Notes under the pieces: model-generated | The model's database searches: none | What the model saw: only the letters and a program-made list of their open reading frames with translations | Told to the model about the DNA's origin: nothing | Position numbers and translations under genes: made by a program | From: Agapetus fuscipes | Lineage: Eukaryota; Arthropoda; Insecta; Trichoptera; Glossosomatidae | Direction: 5' to 3' | Assembly (NCBI GenBank): GCA_951799405.1 | Contig: OX637332.1 | Location: 19,659,001 to 19,723,000 of the forward strand | DNA: 64,000 nucleotides | Part shown: piece by piece, positions 24,001 to 39,000 of the stretch | Numbering within the stretch: position 1 is the stretch's first letter | How the letters are laid out: the number at the start of each line of letters is the position of its first letter

Positions 24001-27000
24001 ATCCAAACCTCAAATGAACATAAGCCCTACAACTTTTGCCGACCTTCCCTGACACAGGGGTGACATTGGCAAAGTGAACCATTAGTATGGGTGGTCAGCC
24101 TCATACCAACCTATAAGTCAAGGGATACAATTAATCAATAACATTTAAGTATAAAAAAAGAACAAAACCTTAAAAAGAAAATTATTGACAAAAAAAAGCC
24201 AATAATTTCCTATACAAAAAATGTAACAGATTAATAAACCAACATTACAAATCAACATTGCAGATTAGCCGCCACTTCTTTCTGTACTTGCATACTTCTT
24301 TCATTTCATCCAGAGTCATAACCTTTTTCATACAAGCCCTCATTTCATGACTCTGGATATCCCATTCATTCGCTATTTCAGAAATTTGATCCATCCATAC
24401 TTTTCTCGGTCTTCCTCTACCACGACATCCATCTATTCTAGTAACATATACTTTATAAGCCTCATTGGGAAAATCCCTTTGATGTACATACTCTCGTATT
24501 TGAGATATAAGTATCTTGTAGAAACCCTAGCATATTATCAAAGAGAGTTTATTTTTAACATGTGGCATTAAGAGCACTTTATACCCTAAATCTGCCGTTT
24601 TTGTTTCTTACACTTTATGGTCTTAGCAAAAGAATAATAATAATGAAATAAATCAAGTATGTTTATTTATTTTTTATCTTAATTATAAAGCTTAAACAAA
24701 ATATATAACTTAAAAATTGTCACCACAAAAAAATATTTTAAAAAACACATCTTTTTCACATTTTTAGCTATTTTTTCGTGTGTGCTTTTATATTTTTTTT
24801 CTTTTTAATTACAGAATTATACATTGTTTACTGCAATATTGGGCCAATTTTTATTATGTCAATAGTTTTTGAATAAATATGGAAAAAGTGAAACTACTTA
24901 ACGAATTAAATTTTAATTAAATCAAATAACACATCAATTACAGAAATGGATGGATTCTTACATGTAGACTATTTAAGTACAATATATCTTCAAAAGAAAA
25001 GATGAAGTATGGACCAGAACTAGGAATGGTGGCGCACAAATGGCAGATGAAAAGTCTGTCGCTTCCTGTTTAATGGACAGACAAAATACACAAAGCCGCT
25101 AGAAGAACATGACAGAAGTGGGATGGCTCAGAACAGGTGCACTGGAGGAGGTTAGAATAAGCCTTAGTTCAACAGTGGGCTTGGAGCAGCTAATGAAGAA
25201 ATTAGTTATTAACCTTCTCTAGCATGTGATACACATCAGTCAAGTCCACACCGGGATATGGTGACATGCCATAGGTAGCAATTTCCCACAGCAGAATTCC
25301 AAATGCCCACACATCAGACTTGGTTGAGAACTTGTTGTATGCGAGCCCTTCAGGCGCAGTCCACTTGATGGGGAATTTGGCTCCAGCGTGAGCTGTATAT
25401 GTATCATCTCTCATCAGACGTGCAAGGCCAAAGTCGGCCACTTTCACCAGGTGATTTTCTCCCACAAGACAGTTGCGGGCGGCTAAATCCCTGAAAATAT
25501 AAAGTAATTATATTAGTACTCGTAAATAACACATACACTATTAAAAATACCTTTAATGATAACATTTCATTCCTGACAAGTAACAAAATATGCTTTTCTA
25601 ATTACTTTAATAACAACTTAACAATGAATTTTCACTGTGTGAATACACAAACCCTACAATAATAAAAATATTTTTTGAGGATGTTGAATATCAAGTTTAT
25701 GCACTTCAAAGCAAAATAAAAGAAAAATAAAAACAAGATCTGTGGTGTCAGGCCTCTCAATGATGGTATTTACATTTATGCATAGTAGAAAAATATCTTC
25801 GACGACAATATCCAAAGAAATTCATGCACAGAGTTGCAAAAACTAAGCAAAATTTTAAAAATAGCTGAATTTAAAAAAAACGTACGCAGCAATGAACTAA
25901 TTATGGGCATGCATAATTTCACAATCTTTTGGTGCCGCCATATTTAGGTTACTGGTAGTGAGCATACTTTTACATTGAGCTAAAGATCTAAATTTTAGTC
26001 ACATGCAATTACGCTTCATACAGAAGTTAGAAAACTTGATCTTGAACGCATTACGCTTCACAAAAGTCGGAAAACTTAGCTAGATAGTTTACAGAATTGA
26101 AACAAAAATTAACCTAAAACATTTGCAAAAAGCAACTCTTGATTATAGCAATGGTCACATTGTATCAAATACGCATGAACCAATAGAAAAAAAAACTATT
26201 AGAACTAGGCAACTGAGTATTCGCAGTAGCTGAAGCCAACCACTAGAAAAATAAAATGCATCAGAAATCCAAAACGCTAGGTTCTGAAGAAAGCAGAAAA
26301 CTTAATATCCACTATTTCACACAGCCAAAATATCCAAGAAACATGCTTATAAGTGTTTCAAACTGTAAATTCTTTTAAAGGATTTAAAAAATGAGTAGCT
26401 ATCAAATGGTACACATTTGAAAATGGCAATCTATAAAATGTTCCGCCGCAAACAAAACTGACATTCAAGTTAACAATACTGACAATCCAATCAAAATGTG
26501 AGGCAGCGCATCTAATTAAAACTAAGACTGTCATCTGAGTGGCAAGCAATTATCCGTTTATTTCTAAGGATAAGGAATCAAAAGTTTTTATGATAAGTAT
26601 TAAAATGGCATTACTTTTAAGAAAAAAACTGCAAGTCATATAAAAATATCCAACAATTAATACTAGAATACGCCTGCAAAATTCAAAGTTTTCTTCAGTC
26701 TTGTCAATTTGGCATTGCAATAATAAAATCCTAAGTTTGCTTCTCAATGTAATTATTACCATTTTTTTCCTCTATATAATTCTTGAAGTTGATGAAAAAG
26801 CAAACTGTTGCTATTGCAAAATGATCAGATAAATTGCTTATAACAAACGCATGTCTTTTATGCAAAGTGTTATTTTTTGGTGCAAATATCACAAAATGTA
26901 TTGATGGTTAATGTCAAGAAGTTTAATTTTATCATTGCAAAACTCTTTTTTTTCACATCATACAAATCGTCAGCAAAAAAAAATAGGTGGCACTCGCCAC

Positions 27001-30000
27001 ATACGACCCTTTTGAGGGCAACGCTATATGTGTAGCATAGTTGCATTTGCGTTATACAAGACAAAAGAGACTTTAATTAGAGTCAAGCTAAAACCAGTTA
27101 TTTTCAGTTGTTTATGCAAACAGGGTTCATTCTAAAATAAGAGCACACTCATTCAGATAAATAAAACAGCATTTCCAATAGTTCAGCCCCTTTAGATATA
27201 CAGAGGTTCATCTTATCTCTTTGGGAGGACAAAAGCAGTGGGAAGTTGCGTAGGAACTAAGCATCTTGTTTATATAACAACTAGCGTAAAAGTATGGGAT
27301 GTATTTAATTACCTGTGAATGAAGCTACGGCTCTCCAAGTAACTCATTCCGCTGGCAATCTGTGTCGCCATGTACATGAGAACCACGGCTGTGACTTGAT
27401 CCTTGTTTCCATTGCGCAGATAGTCCAGCAGATTCCCTTTGCTCATGAACTCTGTGATGATGTAGAATGGCGGCTCTCGGGTGCACACCCCAAGCAGCTG
27501 AACAAGGTTGGGATGCTTCATCTCCTTCATGATAGCCGCCTCTTCCAAGAAGTCTTTCAGCGCCATGGTGTCCTCTTTCAGGGTTTTGACAGCCACCTAA
27601 ACGATGACAGTTTGTTAGAATCTAGATGATTGTAAGGTAATTTGGCTTAGACTGAGAGATACCAAATAGTTGACTTTTTCTAGTGAATTGATTTCTTTGT
27701 AACACAGAAAACAGTTTTGTTTTTACAAGACCTCATCTCCTTCCATGCTCTCTTTTTCATAAATTTAAATGACGTAATACAAAATCCATGTATAAAATGT
27801 ACACCAGAATTAGAGATTGAACATAATAAAATTAGTCAACCAATTGTATGGTGAAAAAAATGTCTCAAAAATTATCCTCAATTTTAGAGCTACATAATAT
27901 ATAAGATAAAAACACAATATATGTACAAAGGACTTACTGTCATATTGTATCTCTTCCAGACAGCTTCATACACATCACCGTATTGACCGCCGCCCAGCTT
28001 GTGCCTCATAACAATGTCTGTACGATCAATTTCCCACTCATCGGGTTCAGGACTCAGTGGGAATACAGTGGGCTTGTTGTGTTTAGGAGCCGGGTACAGC
28101 AGCTGCGTTATGAGACCATCACCCAGCATGGAATGGTGGTGAACCAGCTCTGCCAATGTGCCAAACTTGCTCTCCGCAGTGACAAAACATTTGCCCTCTA
28201 GGTCTTCATTGATCCGGTAATGGTAGACGCGACCTTCATACCGAAGGGATATGCTACGCTGCCCGGGACTAGATTCCGACTCTCGTACCTGCAAAGTATT
28301 GAATATTTTGATTGATATTCAATAGACACTTACAAAGTATGCACAAAGACCCCTAGGAGTTGAAATATTGATAGGAGCATTTCCTGAAAAGTTTATCTTT
28401 TAATTAAACATTGTATTGATACAAAGCTAATTTTTTAAAGGTTATATATTTTTTTTGAAGGCAAAAGCCTAATAATCTTATGCTAGCCTTTTTTAATACA
28501 TGTAGACAATGCACCTGTTCTAATAGATGGAAAGACAATTGATTATTATCTTTAACCCAAAAATTATATAGATTGTTTGAAGATTTTAAATGTTCTTAAG
28601 TACAGACCAAACAAAGTAGTGGTAAACAATTAGTAGAAATTTTAATGGGATTAACTCACCAAGAAGCTGCCGTTGATTCCTGAGCTGAGCAGGTACTCGG
28701 CGGCATTTCTTGAAATGGGTCCATGGTACCAGGAATGTTTTTCTAGTGAGTTGACAGGCGTCACATAGTTGGACGGCACCCAGCCCATCTGGCCAGTGCC
28801 CGAGTGAGCTTCACACCACTCCCCACTCTTGTTGTAGCTGAGGATCCTCACTTGCTCACCTGTTGACAGTTTGACATAATCATGTCCTCGAATAATAGTC
28901 AATCGATCGAATAGTCAAAGATCACGTCCATGGCTAGTAGGTTCCACCCATACAATGAAAAATTGTTCACTTTAACAAATTTATTCAGCAGAGTTTATTA
29001 TTATTATTATTTTTTTTTTTTTTTAAATAGATTTGTGGAAAGGAATGCAATCCACCAACCTATTTTACCTGGCCAGTTGTCTTCATGTGAAAGCAGAAGC
29101 TTGTGTGCATGCAACGGCATCTGTTGAACCAGGGTCGAAGTTATCATCGCGGGATTCGAACCAGCGTTATCCGGTTCCAAATAACCTGTCTTGATCCCCG
29201 CGGCTATGACACCGACAAATGATGAAATTGGACTTTTTAAATGGGGCACCCTCTTATTTTATCCTATGACATACAATAAATAATCAATGCATAATTATTA
29301 TTATTTTTTTTTTGTGTCACTTTTAAGTGTCTCTACCGGGGGTTACAGTTTCAAAAAGATTTAAGTTTTAGACAGAACCCAAAAAATCTTAAATACTTTA
29401 TGAGCACATCTTTTTATTTTTCAATACTTTCAGGTGAGTCTCTAATGGTCTCGTGTATGTTGTACAATGTTTTTAAGTGTTGCCGACAGATAGATTGCTG
29501 ATGGATGGGATTGTTTTGAGTTGAATTAATTGTAAAAATTCAGTTTTCTCTCCGTTCTCAGTCCTAAACTGAATTTTTGAAAATAATTAAAATGCATATA
29601 AATGGAGTAACTCTGATGCCAAAATAACTACAAAAATGACTGATATTTGGTTGGAAGGTCAAACTTATTGTTGTTGTAGCCAGACAAAACTCGACTCATA
29701 TAAAGACAAACCTTTTTTGAGGCTGAGTTGATTGTCTCCTCCAGCTTGGAAGTCGTACAGTGCGACGAACAGCTGCGGATCATCATCGTGGTGCGCCAGG
29801 AGGTTCTCCTTGGACGTCCAGCGCCCGGCGCCGTCCAGCCCCGTGGGGAGGGGGGTGGGGGCGCTGGCTATGGCGGGCAAGGCGGCCTGGGACCCCACGG
29901 CCAGCTCACCTGCGGCTGGGATGTGCGGCAGGGGACGGCTCTGCAGCAAAGCCTCTGTAACAACAATAATGAAGATTTAATGTAGTCAGCCAAATGACAT

Positions 30001-33000
30001 TTGGCCAGTGGTCCAGTCGGTTACGCAGACTTTGTTGCTACCAAATCAAATTTCTCCGCCTTTGAACAATTTTGCTCTTCCTTTTGCTACGCTGCATCAG
30101 CAGCAGATTCACAGTAACCCTTGTCTTTAGACTTTCTATTATTATTTTGTACTATGTATATCATTTTTCAAGCTACTCGTTATCTAGCAACAATCCCACA
30201 AGGAGTGCCACCCCAGGTATGCTATTAGCTTCAGAAACTTCGAACTATTTATTTTTAGGGTCATGGGCACGCTTCTGACCTAGAGGTTCTTGTTTTGTCG
30301 TGCCGTTGCTTTTACTTCACGAGAAGTCCTTCCGCCACTTTGAGAAAATATATAGCTTTGTATGAGCGTTCATGTGCTGTGGGTTCTTCTGTCACATACA
30401 TACAGGGCGAGTATGAGGCGGGTTTGGGAATATAAATATGACTACTGGCAGTTTTCATTGAAATGTTAATTTTGGGTGTAAGTTCATTAGAGTAAAGAGA
30501 ACTTACACAACAAAACCGCCACCTAACGTGAATTTTCCATTAAAAAAAAACTATGATTCATGGATCAGCTGTGGATAAAATTCTTACCCATCTATAATCT
30601 ATAATCTAAGTTGCAAGGATAAATTCATTTAAAGCTCTCAGATGTATGCCCACAAACCAACACGTGTAGTTCGCACTTGAGAATTCTGAATGCGTACTTA
30701 CAAATAAAATCCAAACCTCAAATGAACATAAGCCCCACAACTTTTGCCGACCTTCCCTGAAACAGGGGTGACATTGGCAAAGTGAACCATTGGCAAGTTG
30801 ATACTCGAAATTCAAAAATGGTTCCATTACTGACAATGCGCATGCGCACATTTTCATATCAACACGGTTACCCGTTGTGTATTGACCATTACGCAACGGG
30901 CTGTGGAAATGTATAGCATTAAGATTCCGTTAGCCGTTTTGTAATTAGTAAATAACCAAATGGGAGTAGAAAAAAATATTTTCTTGACAGAGATCGGTTT
31001 ACAATATTTGACAGCTGATGTATAGAAAAAGCACTGTTCATAAAGAAGTGTTTACGTATTTTTTTTTCTATTACAAGAAATTTTATGCTGAATCTTTTAT
31101 TTTATTCCTGCACAGGTCGGTGTCATAGTTTCATTTTACTTTTACGAGACACATTTTATCCACTCAAGCACTTCTTTTTCTTCTCAACCCCTCTTAATAG
31201 CACAGGTTAAAGAAATTACAATTAGACAACGAGTATTACGGCATTATTTATTTTCTTTATTTTTCAGTTAGTCTTTCTCCAATTTTCTAACTTCAAATTT
31301 GACGAACTTCAATACGTAGGCCTTCTCCCATCTTCTCCCCGTGGAATGCCTTCTTAGCGCTCCATGCCAGGCGCCCCCAAACTTTTCAATCTGTAGGCCA
31401 TATCGCGAAAGTTCCAAGGGCCGCAAGTTTAAAAATGACGTCCAATTATAAATATACGACGGGTGGGGGGAGGGGAAGCGGGAAGTGATGGATTTTAGTT
31501 TATTTTTTAGATCCTTCCGTGTATTTCTACTTACTTTTACTTCATAATATGCTCAAGACTTTTTCAATGGCCCTTTGAGGTGTACCAAACACGAAAACGG
31601 CGCTTTATAAAATAAATCATTAAATTATAAATAAATAAAATCGTAGTGTAGACACGCACTCAATCTTATTAATAACTGTAAAATTGAAATAGTCAATGAA
31701 GGAGAGGTAACAAACACACGCAATCACAAGAGTGTCCATGAAATGCCAAAAAGTGCTTAACCTTAAATGAACAAGTAATTCAAACCGAGTTAGTCTGTAT
31801 CCAACTTATCCCAATAAAAACAAGTCGTTAGCTGTCGCGGGCTGAATTGTTCACATTAGCGGGCCGTAGTTTGGAAACCCCTGCTCTAATTGGAAAATAG
31901 ATCATTATTCTCTGCTTTTAGAGGACTCATGTCAGGACACAAAAATTCGCTCTTTTTTTTAGTATGTGGCATAGACTTCTATTTTGAAGCAATATTCCCA
32001 TATCCTTCCAGTACTTAATCAAGACTTGTAAGATTTGCTTCGAAAAGGTTTCTCTATTCGATCTTCGCTTTCGTTATTATGCGGGGATGTTTGGAGAATA
32101 ATTGATTAAAAATTCCCACTAATCTAAGTTGCAAAGATATGTCACATTGGAGATTCACATTACATGCATTCTCACAACCAGACACGTACAAGTTCGCGTT
32201 TGCACATGCCTCATGTGAACTTACAACATAAAAACCAAATCTCAAGTGGACATACACCCTGCAACTCTTGCCGTCCTTCCCTGAAACAGGGGTGACATTG
32301 GCAAAGTGAACCATTTTTACAGCATGGGTCAGCCGCATACCAACCTATAAGTCAAGGAACATACACGACAAATAACATTTTTTTAAATCAATAAATAATA
32401 ATATATATGGGCATCAAAAACTAAAACATAAAACAAATTTCACTTTAATAAACCCTAGCCGCCAACATTACAGATCAACCGCCATTTCTTTCTGTCCTTA
32501 CATACTTCTTTCATTTCCTCCAGAGTCATAACCTTCTTCATACAGGCTCTTCTTTTATTATGACTCTGGATATTCCAATCATTCGCAATTTCGGATATTT
32601 GGTCCATCCATACCTTTCTCGGTCTTCTCCTACCACGACATCCTTCTATTCTACCAACATATACTTTATTCGTCAGTCTTTCCCACACGTGTTTGATTAT
32701 CAGCGTTTGTCTGATTTAAAAAAATAATACGTTTGTGAGAAATAAATCACCTTCAAGATCACCTCATGCCCACACATAATCCCATGAAAGATAGAACCGA
32801 GTTTTCGATAATAAGAAAAAATATTTCATATTTCTTGTGCATACTTGGAAGGTCGAAGATGACGAAGATGTCAATTAAAATCTTTGGATATTCATTCAGT
32901 AAGACTCAAATTCTAAATTTTTTTTAGTTGAGTAAATGTGTAGAAGTATGAGTTCAAAGTTACGAAAGATAGAGAATACGAAATCCAGAATACGAAAAGC

Positions 33001-36000
33001 AGATGGAGGAAACAAAAGAATGGACTGCCTCAAGGAAGCGTTTTGGCCCCTATCCTGTTTAATATATATACGAACGACCAACCACTACCATCAGGCACAC
33101 AATCATTTATATATGCGGACGATGTCGGACTGGCAACTCAAAATACATCGTTTGATGAAGTTGACCATACTTTAGAAAAAAAATTGAACCTGTTGTCCAA
33201 ATACTACAAAGAAAACTACCTTAAACCTAACCCATCAAAAACCCAGGTCTCCTTCTTCCATCTAAAGAATAAGTTTGCATCAAGGAAACCAGTAATCAGA
33301 TGGGAAGACCAAGTGCTGCCTCCCAGCGATAACCCCAAATACCTGGGAGTTACCCTTGACCGGTCGCTCACATATAGAGCCCACTGCAACAACACAAAAA
33401 TGAAAGTGGCTACCCGTAATAATCTACTCCGGAAGCTCGTGGGCACCAACTGGGGTGCGCAGCCACAAGTAATACGTGTAACTGCAATGGCTTTGTGTTT
33501 CTCAGCCGGAGAGTACGCAGCCCCGGTATGGGAACGCTCCGCACATGCGAAGCAAGTTGATGTCGCGCTGAATGATACCTGCCGTATTGTATCAGGATGC
33601 CTCAAGCCAACGCCCACGGGGAAGTTATATCCTCTTGCAGGCATAGCCCCACCCCACATCAGACGCAAGGTGGCTTCGAGAGTCGAGAGGCAGAAGGCTC
33701 TAACGTGCACACAGCACTGCATTTACGGAATTGGCTTTTCATCACAGCAGCGCCTGAAGTCGAGACACAGCTTCCTTAGTTCCGTGCAACCCTTGTCTTC
33801 GGATCCAGTGGCGGAGAGATTGCAAATGTGGAAGGAGGAATGCCCGGAGAGCTTTGTGCAGCCTGCAGAGAGCCTACCTCCAGGAAAGAACCTCGAGTGG
33901 CCCGTGTGGAAATCCATGAACAGATTGAGGACCAATGTTGGAAGAGCCCGGGCCAACATGCTGACCTGGGGATTTCTGGGACGGGAGGACTCTACACTAT
34001 GTGAGTGTGGAGCTCAGCAAACAATGGAGCACCTGCGGTGTTGTCCTTCCTGTCCGACAAGCTGCTCCATGGATGATCTCTTTGCGGGAAACCAAAGAGC
34101 TGTAGACATTGCTCGTTACTGGGCCAATACGGTGTGAAGCTGACACGAAGAAGAAGAAGAAGTTCAAAGTTTTAAATCTCACTTTAACTTCGCGATTGAC
34201 GGCGAATAATGGTAGATATGATATAATATAATGTATCGCAGATCTCGACCGCAGATTGTATCGGAGTCTCTGCAGCGACAAGTTGCCTTCACTATAATAT
34301 CACACAGTAACCTAGTCTGCGCCTCGTCTGAAACGGAAAGAATCCATACAAAATGCATGCTTGCACAAATGCACATGCTCAAACACGTCTTGAACCCATC
34401 ACTTCGCGGGCTATAAGCTAAGATTCTTAGGATTTAAACAACCTCGAGGAAGTGCGCAAGTTTTTAAGAACATAATTCTTATTACTTTGCTTCAAGAAGG
34501 TTATTAGTTATAAAATAACAACCCCAGACGGTGTTTACATTAAGGCAGAGTTTCTCAAACGGTGGTCCACTGAGCCGTGTAAGGATTTCATAGGTTATAC
34601 GGGGGCGTGGGCATGTTGTGGAAACCAGCGGCTGACATTGATAAACAGAGATAAACCCCCGTATTCACGATCAAGACTGACTTAAGTGCCTAACTCAAGC
34701 GCTACACTAACTCAAAGGTCGACATTCTGGAGCGTTTTGTTTCAAGAACACATAAGTATTACTTGGTTTAGTGCCCAACCCCCAGGAGACGTACGGACAG
34801 TCATTGGCTCTCGAAAAAACCCAGCTCTGTAATTGGTCAGTAACTTCCGAGCAATATTCGGCGTACTTCATTCTTATCATTGCCGCTTCTTTCAAATTTC
34901 AATGTCATATCAGCTGTGCATAAAACTTGACAACAAATAAGTACGTATAACGCACTTACTAATTTAAGTAAACCGTAAGTACGAATTTGTTTGTTTACAA
35001 TTTCTATTAGTTTTTTAAAATACATTTATGTAATATCCAATATAAAGTGTTTTGATCGATTTCAGCGCCAAAAAGATGTTGTTTTCTCCAGCGGAAAAGG
35101 AGCTGCTGGTGGCTCTGATTAAAGAAAAACCTGTAATAGAAGATAAAAGAACAGATCGAAGAAATTGTTAGCTTTGCAACTCTCAATGAGCAACGGCAAA
35201 ATTGTATACAGAACGACGCCTTTTTTCAATCAAAAACGTCTTCTAAATTTTTCCTCTTCGTAATACGTAAATGAGTCTTTACAGTCTCTGATATATTTTC
35301 TTGGGACACTATTTTTGAACAAAACAATGTTATTATACTCGTTGATGTCGTCTTTATCGTAAGAATTCATTATTTTATGTAAATAATTCACAACCAAACA
35401 AAAACTGTGCTGATGAAATGCGGCGGAATATTTTGACAGTTCATCTGTCATTGCAGTATGGTCCTAGACCAAACCGGAGAACAAACCCAATTCTGATAAT
35501 CAAACAATGTAAATATACTCGTCAAAACAATTTTAATACACTCGTAAAAATCGTGTACATAGTAAGAATTCATTTTTTCATGTAAATTCACAATCAAACA
35601 AAAAATGTGATAACAATGAAATATGACGGAATATTTTGACAGCGCTTAAGCGTTTGTCAATATACCTGTCAACCTTACTTACCTAAGTGCTAGTTTTTGG
35701 AGCGCTTGAGCGCTACTTTTACCCTTAGTATTGTTCTTGAAATGAATTTCCCCAATCTAAGCGCTAGTTTGCCCTTCAGTTAGTGCCAGTTTTGATCGTG
35801 AATACGGGGGAAAGACACTAATTATAATACAAAACAAATTCATCGTATCCTCAAAACAATTTTCTTATGCGACAATGTTTCGAGTAATTAAAAATCGAAA
35901 GAGTTTTAATTACATTGCGAAGTGGGGAGTAATATAATATTTTGGTGGCCGGTCCGTAGCTCAGTGGTAACACTGCGGACTATGAATGGGAAGGTTGTGG

Positions 36001-39000
36001 GTTCGATTCCCGGCGGAGCACAAAAAAATACCATTTATATTTTCAAATTTGCTCTTCGCTGGGTTGAAAAATTCATAAAATCTTTACCAATGACCGGTCA
36101 CCAAAGGTCCATCCAGCCTTACAGCAACTGGGTCTTGCTTGAGAATCAACGTTTTGTAGCGACGACGATCAAGCTCGTAAAAAGGACGATAGCTCAATTG
36201 GTAGAATGCTTGCATTCCATGCCGAGAACAAGGGTTCGATCTCAAGGTTTACTCAGCCTTCACAAGAAATGAGGACCAGCCCCCCCGGGAGCTGGGAAAC
36301 CCCCACTTCAACTGAAAGTGGTTGGTGTGAGGCCGGCCCCATTACCTGTAAAAATAAATAGGTCCCAAAGCGCCACATGCGACCCCTTCGGGGAAACGCA
36401 GGCAAGAAGTTACACTACATACTACATACATGTGTAGCTTAGTTGCGTTGTGATGACTGCTTTTTTAATATCTTTTTTTTAATTCAAAATGGTGCATTTT
36501 TCCAGGATTTTGTTTACTTGCGGCTTTATTATGAATATGCAAAATTCGTCTTCAAAATATGTTGCCAACAAACAACTTTTACAAACCATTTCTTCTCTGG
36601 AACATCAAAACCGATACTCTTTTTGAGCAAGCCAAAACGTAAGATCCAATTTAAATTTGAATGGGGTTTGCCTGAGATATTGTTTCAAGGTCCTCGATTT
36701 AAAGTCATCATTGCCACTGATCCATGTAACTCTGTCACCATTGCGCTAGGGGTGGCCAGAGTCTCTTTTCAAAACTCTGAGAGACAGATCTGGTCGTGTT
36801 TGATAATAAATAAAGCGTTGTATAAATGCAGAAACGTTTTCTGTAGGGATGTTCCCGCACATGTAGGTATGTAACTAGGGCACTTAGCAGCCAATAACAA
36901 AATATGAGTTAGCATATGTCCTAGCACATTTTTTTCATCTGTGCAAATATTCGGAGCGGAGTTGGTATGAGGCTGACCACCCGTGCTGTAAAAATCGGTT
37001 CACTTTTGCCAATGCCACCCCGGTTCAGGGAACGGCGGTAGGAGTTGCAAGGTTTATGTTCATGTGAGGTTTTGTTTATTTGTATGCACACATGCAGAAT
37101 GTGTAGGCGCGAACCTACATGTGCCTGTCTGTAGGCATGCATTTAATATGGGCCTCAAATGTTAACATATCTTTGCAGCTTAGATTATAGATTTCGCCTG
37201 TGATTTTTTATGCGCTACCTTGTTGACATTTTAAAGCCGTCGCTTTTCTGTTAGGGGTGGCTAGAGCCACTGAGTTGCCTCCATGTCTTACTATCCTTGC
37301 ATATCTATTTCAATTCATTCATATCCATAAACTTTTTCATACATTTTCTTCTTGAACGTTCACTCTGTGCCATTCTTTCACAATTTCACTAATCTGATTA
37401 TAGTTTTCTCGGTCTTCCCTTTTCGTTTTTTCCACTCATATTTCTTCTGGATATACACTTTGTCAGTCTTTCATCATCCATTTCTTTTACATGCCCAAAC
37501 CATCTTATCACATTCTGTTGTACCTTTACTTTCACATCCAGTTTCAGCTAACATTTCCATTTTACCCATTCATTCTTGACTCTATCTCTTTGAGTTTTTC
37601 CTGTCATACTCCTTAAGTATACCGTATATACCTTACTCATTTCACTGTTGTTTTTAGTCCATGCTTCGCTTCCATACATCCATGTAGGAAGCAATATGCT
37701 AAAAAGTGTACCAATATTCTCAAATCCTCGGACTTCTTAATGAAAATAATTAAAATGGTGTATTAATATTTATAATAATACAACTTCCGATTCAATTTTA
37801 GATATAAGGAAGATGCTTCTCAAAAAATGTCTAGATAACAGAAATAGTCCGTCTTTGCGGGAGCCCTTGGGTAGGCATAATATTATCACTGTCATCTGCC
37901 GGCGTCTCGGACTCTCAGCTTCACAGATTATGTACCACAGGCATGTCAAGCTCATACGTCATATGATATTGCGAGCCACATGACCTATGTGGGTTGTTGC
38001 TGATTTGAGATTATTTGTATGAGAAAGTGTAAAAATATAAAAAACAGCTTTCGTTCCACAGATTGAGCATTTATTTCAACTCGAGTACTTTCGATTTGCT
38101 TACGTCATTTTCAAGAGGACACTGTGTTTTTATTTTAGGTACCAACACATGCAGCATGTGTAAGTGCAAACTTACACACGTTTTGTGGCCATGCATTTGA
38201 TATGAATCTTAAATGTTTATACATTTTTCCAAATGAGTTTTTTTTAAATAGGATTGTGAAGAGGAATGCAATTTATCAACCTTTTTTGCGTGACTAGTTT
38301 GCTTTTGTGCGAAAGCGGATGCTTGTGTGCATGCAGTGACATCTGTTGAATCAGGGTCGAAGTTATTGTCGATAGAACATGACGCAGGAGAGGTTAGAAC
38401 TAGCGTTAGTGCCAATAATAATGCAAATACGAGCGCCGACGTCTTACCCCTCGACCATCCCAGGGAAGAATTTTAGTTTCAATGTAAAATTTTGAAAGTT
38501 TCGATGGGCCGCAACCACCTATTTGTAGGAAGGCCGCATGAATGGCGTGCTTTATGCATGTACATATTTCGAATCATTGTAAGTAGGTACATACGATACA
38601 TTAGGATTTTTTTTTTTTAATTTATAGTCCGGTCAATAGCTCATCATGATATATGTCTGGTCGATAGCTTAGTTGTTACCGAGAGCTCGGTTTCGAATCC
38701 CGCCGAGGGTATCAGAAATGATTTCCCTTTTCGGTGTTTACTTCAAACCCAAAATTAAATATCAGGCTTCACAAGTACCAGCCCCCTCAGGAGATGGGAA
38801 ACCCCCACTTCAATGAAGCGGTTGGCGTAAATCCGACTCTTTTACCTGTAAAGATAAATAGGTTCCACTCGTCACACGCGCCCTTCGGAGAAAACGCGGC
38901 AAAATGTTACATTATCTGTGTAGATTATTTGCGTTAATAGCGTATAGTTCACCCAACAAAATTACATGTAATCACTTCCAATCTAAGCTTAAAGACTAAT

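Noticed and set aside
32936..33175. Separate small gene before LINE-C
   Set aside because: It is the LINE-C reverse transcriptase read in another frame across a frameshift.
36443..36874. 143-codon plus-strand frame
   Set aside because: No recognisable domain; its middle contains a short LINE-B 3'-end-like match (GCGCTAGGGGTGGCCAGAG). Likely chance.
37930..38560. Another hAT between CAGGCATGTCAAGCTC and GGCCGCATGAATGGCG
   Set aside because: Suggestive ends, but no inverted-repeat match of useful length; a SINE-3 and a LINE-A fragment lie between.
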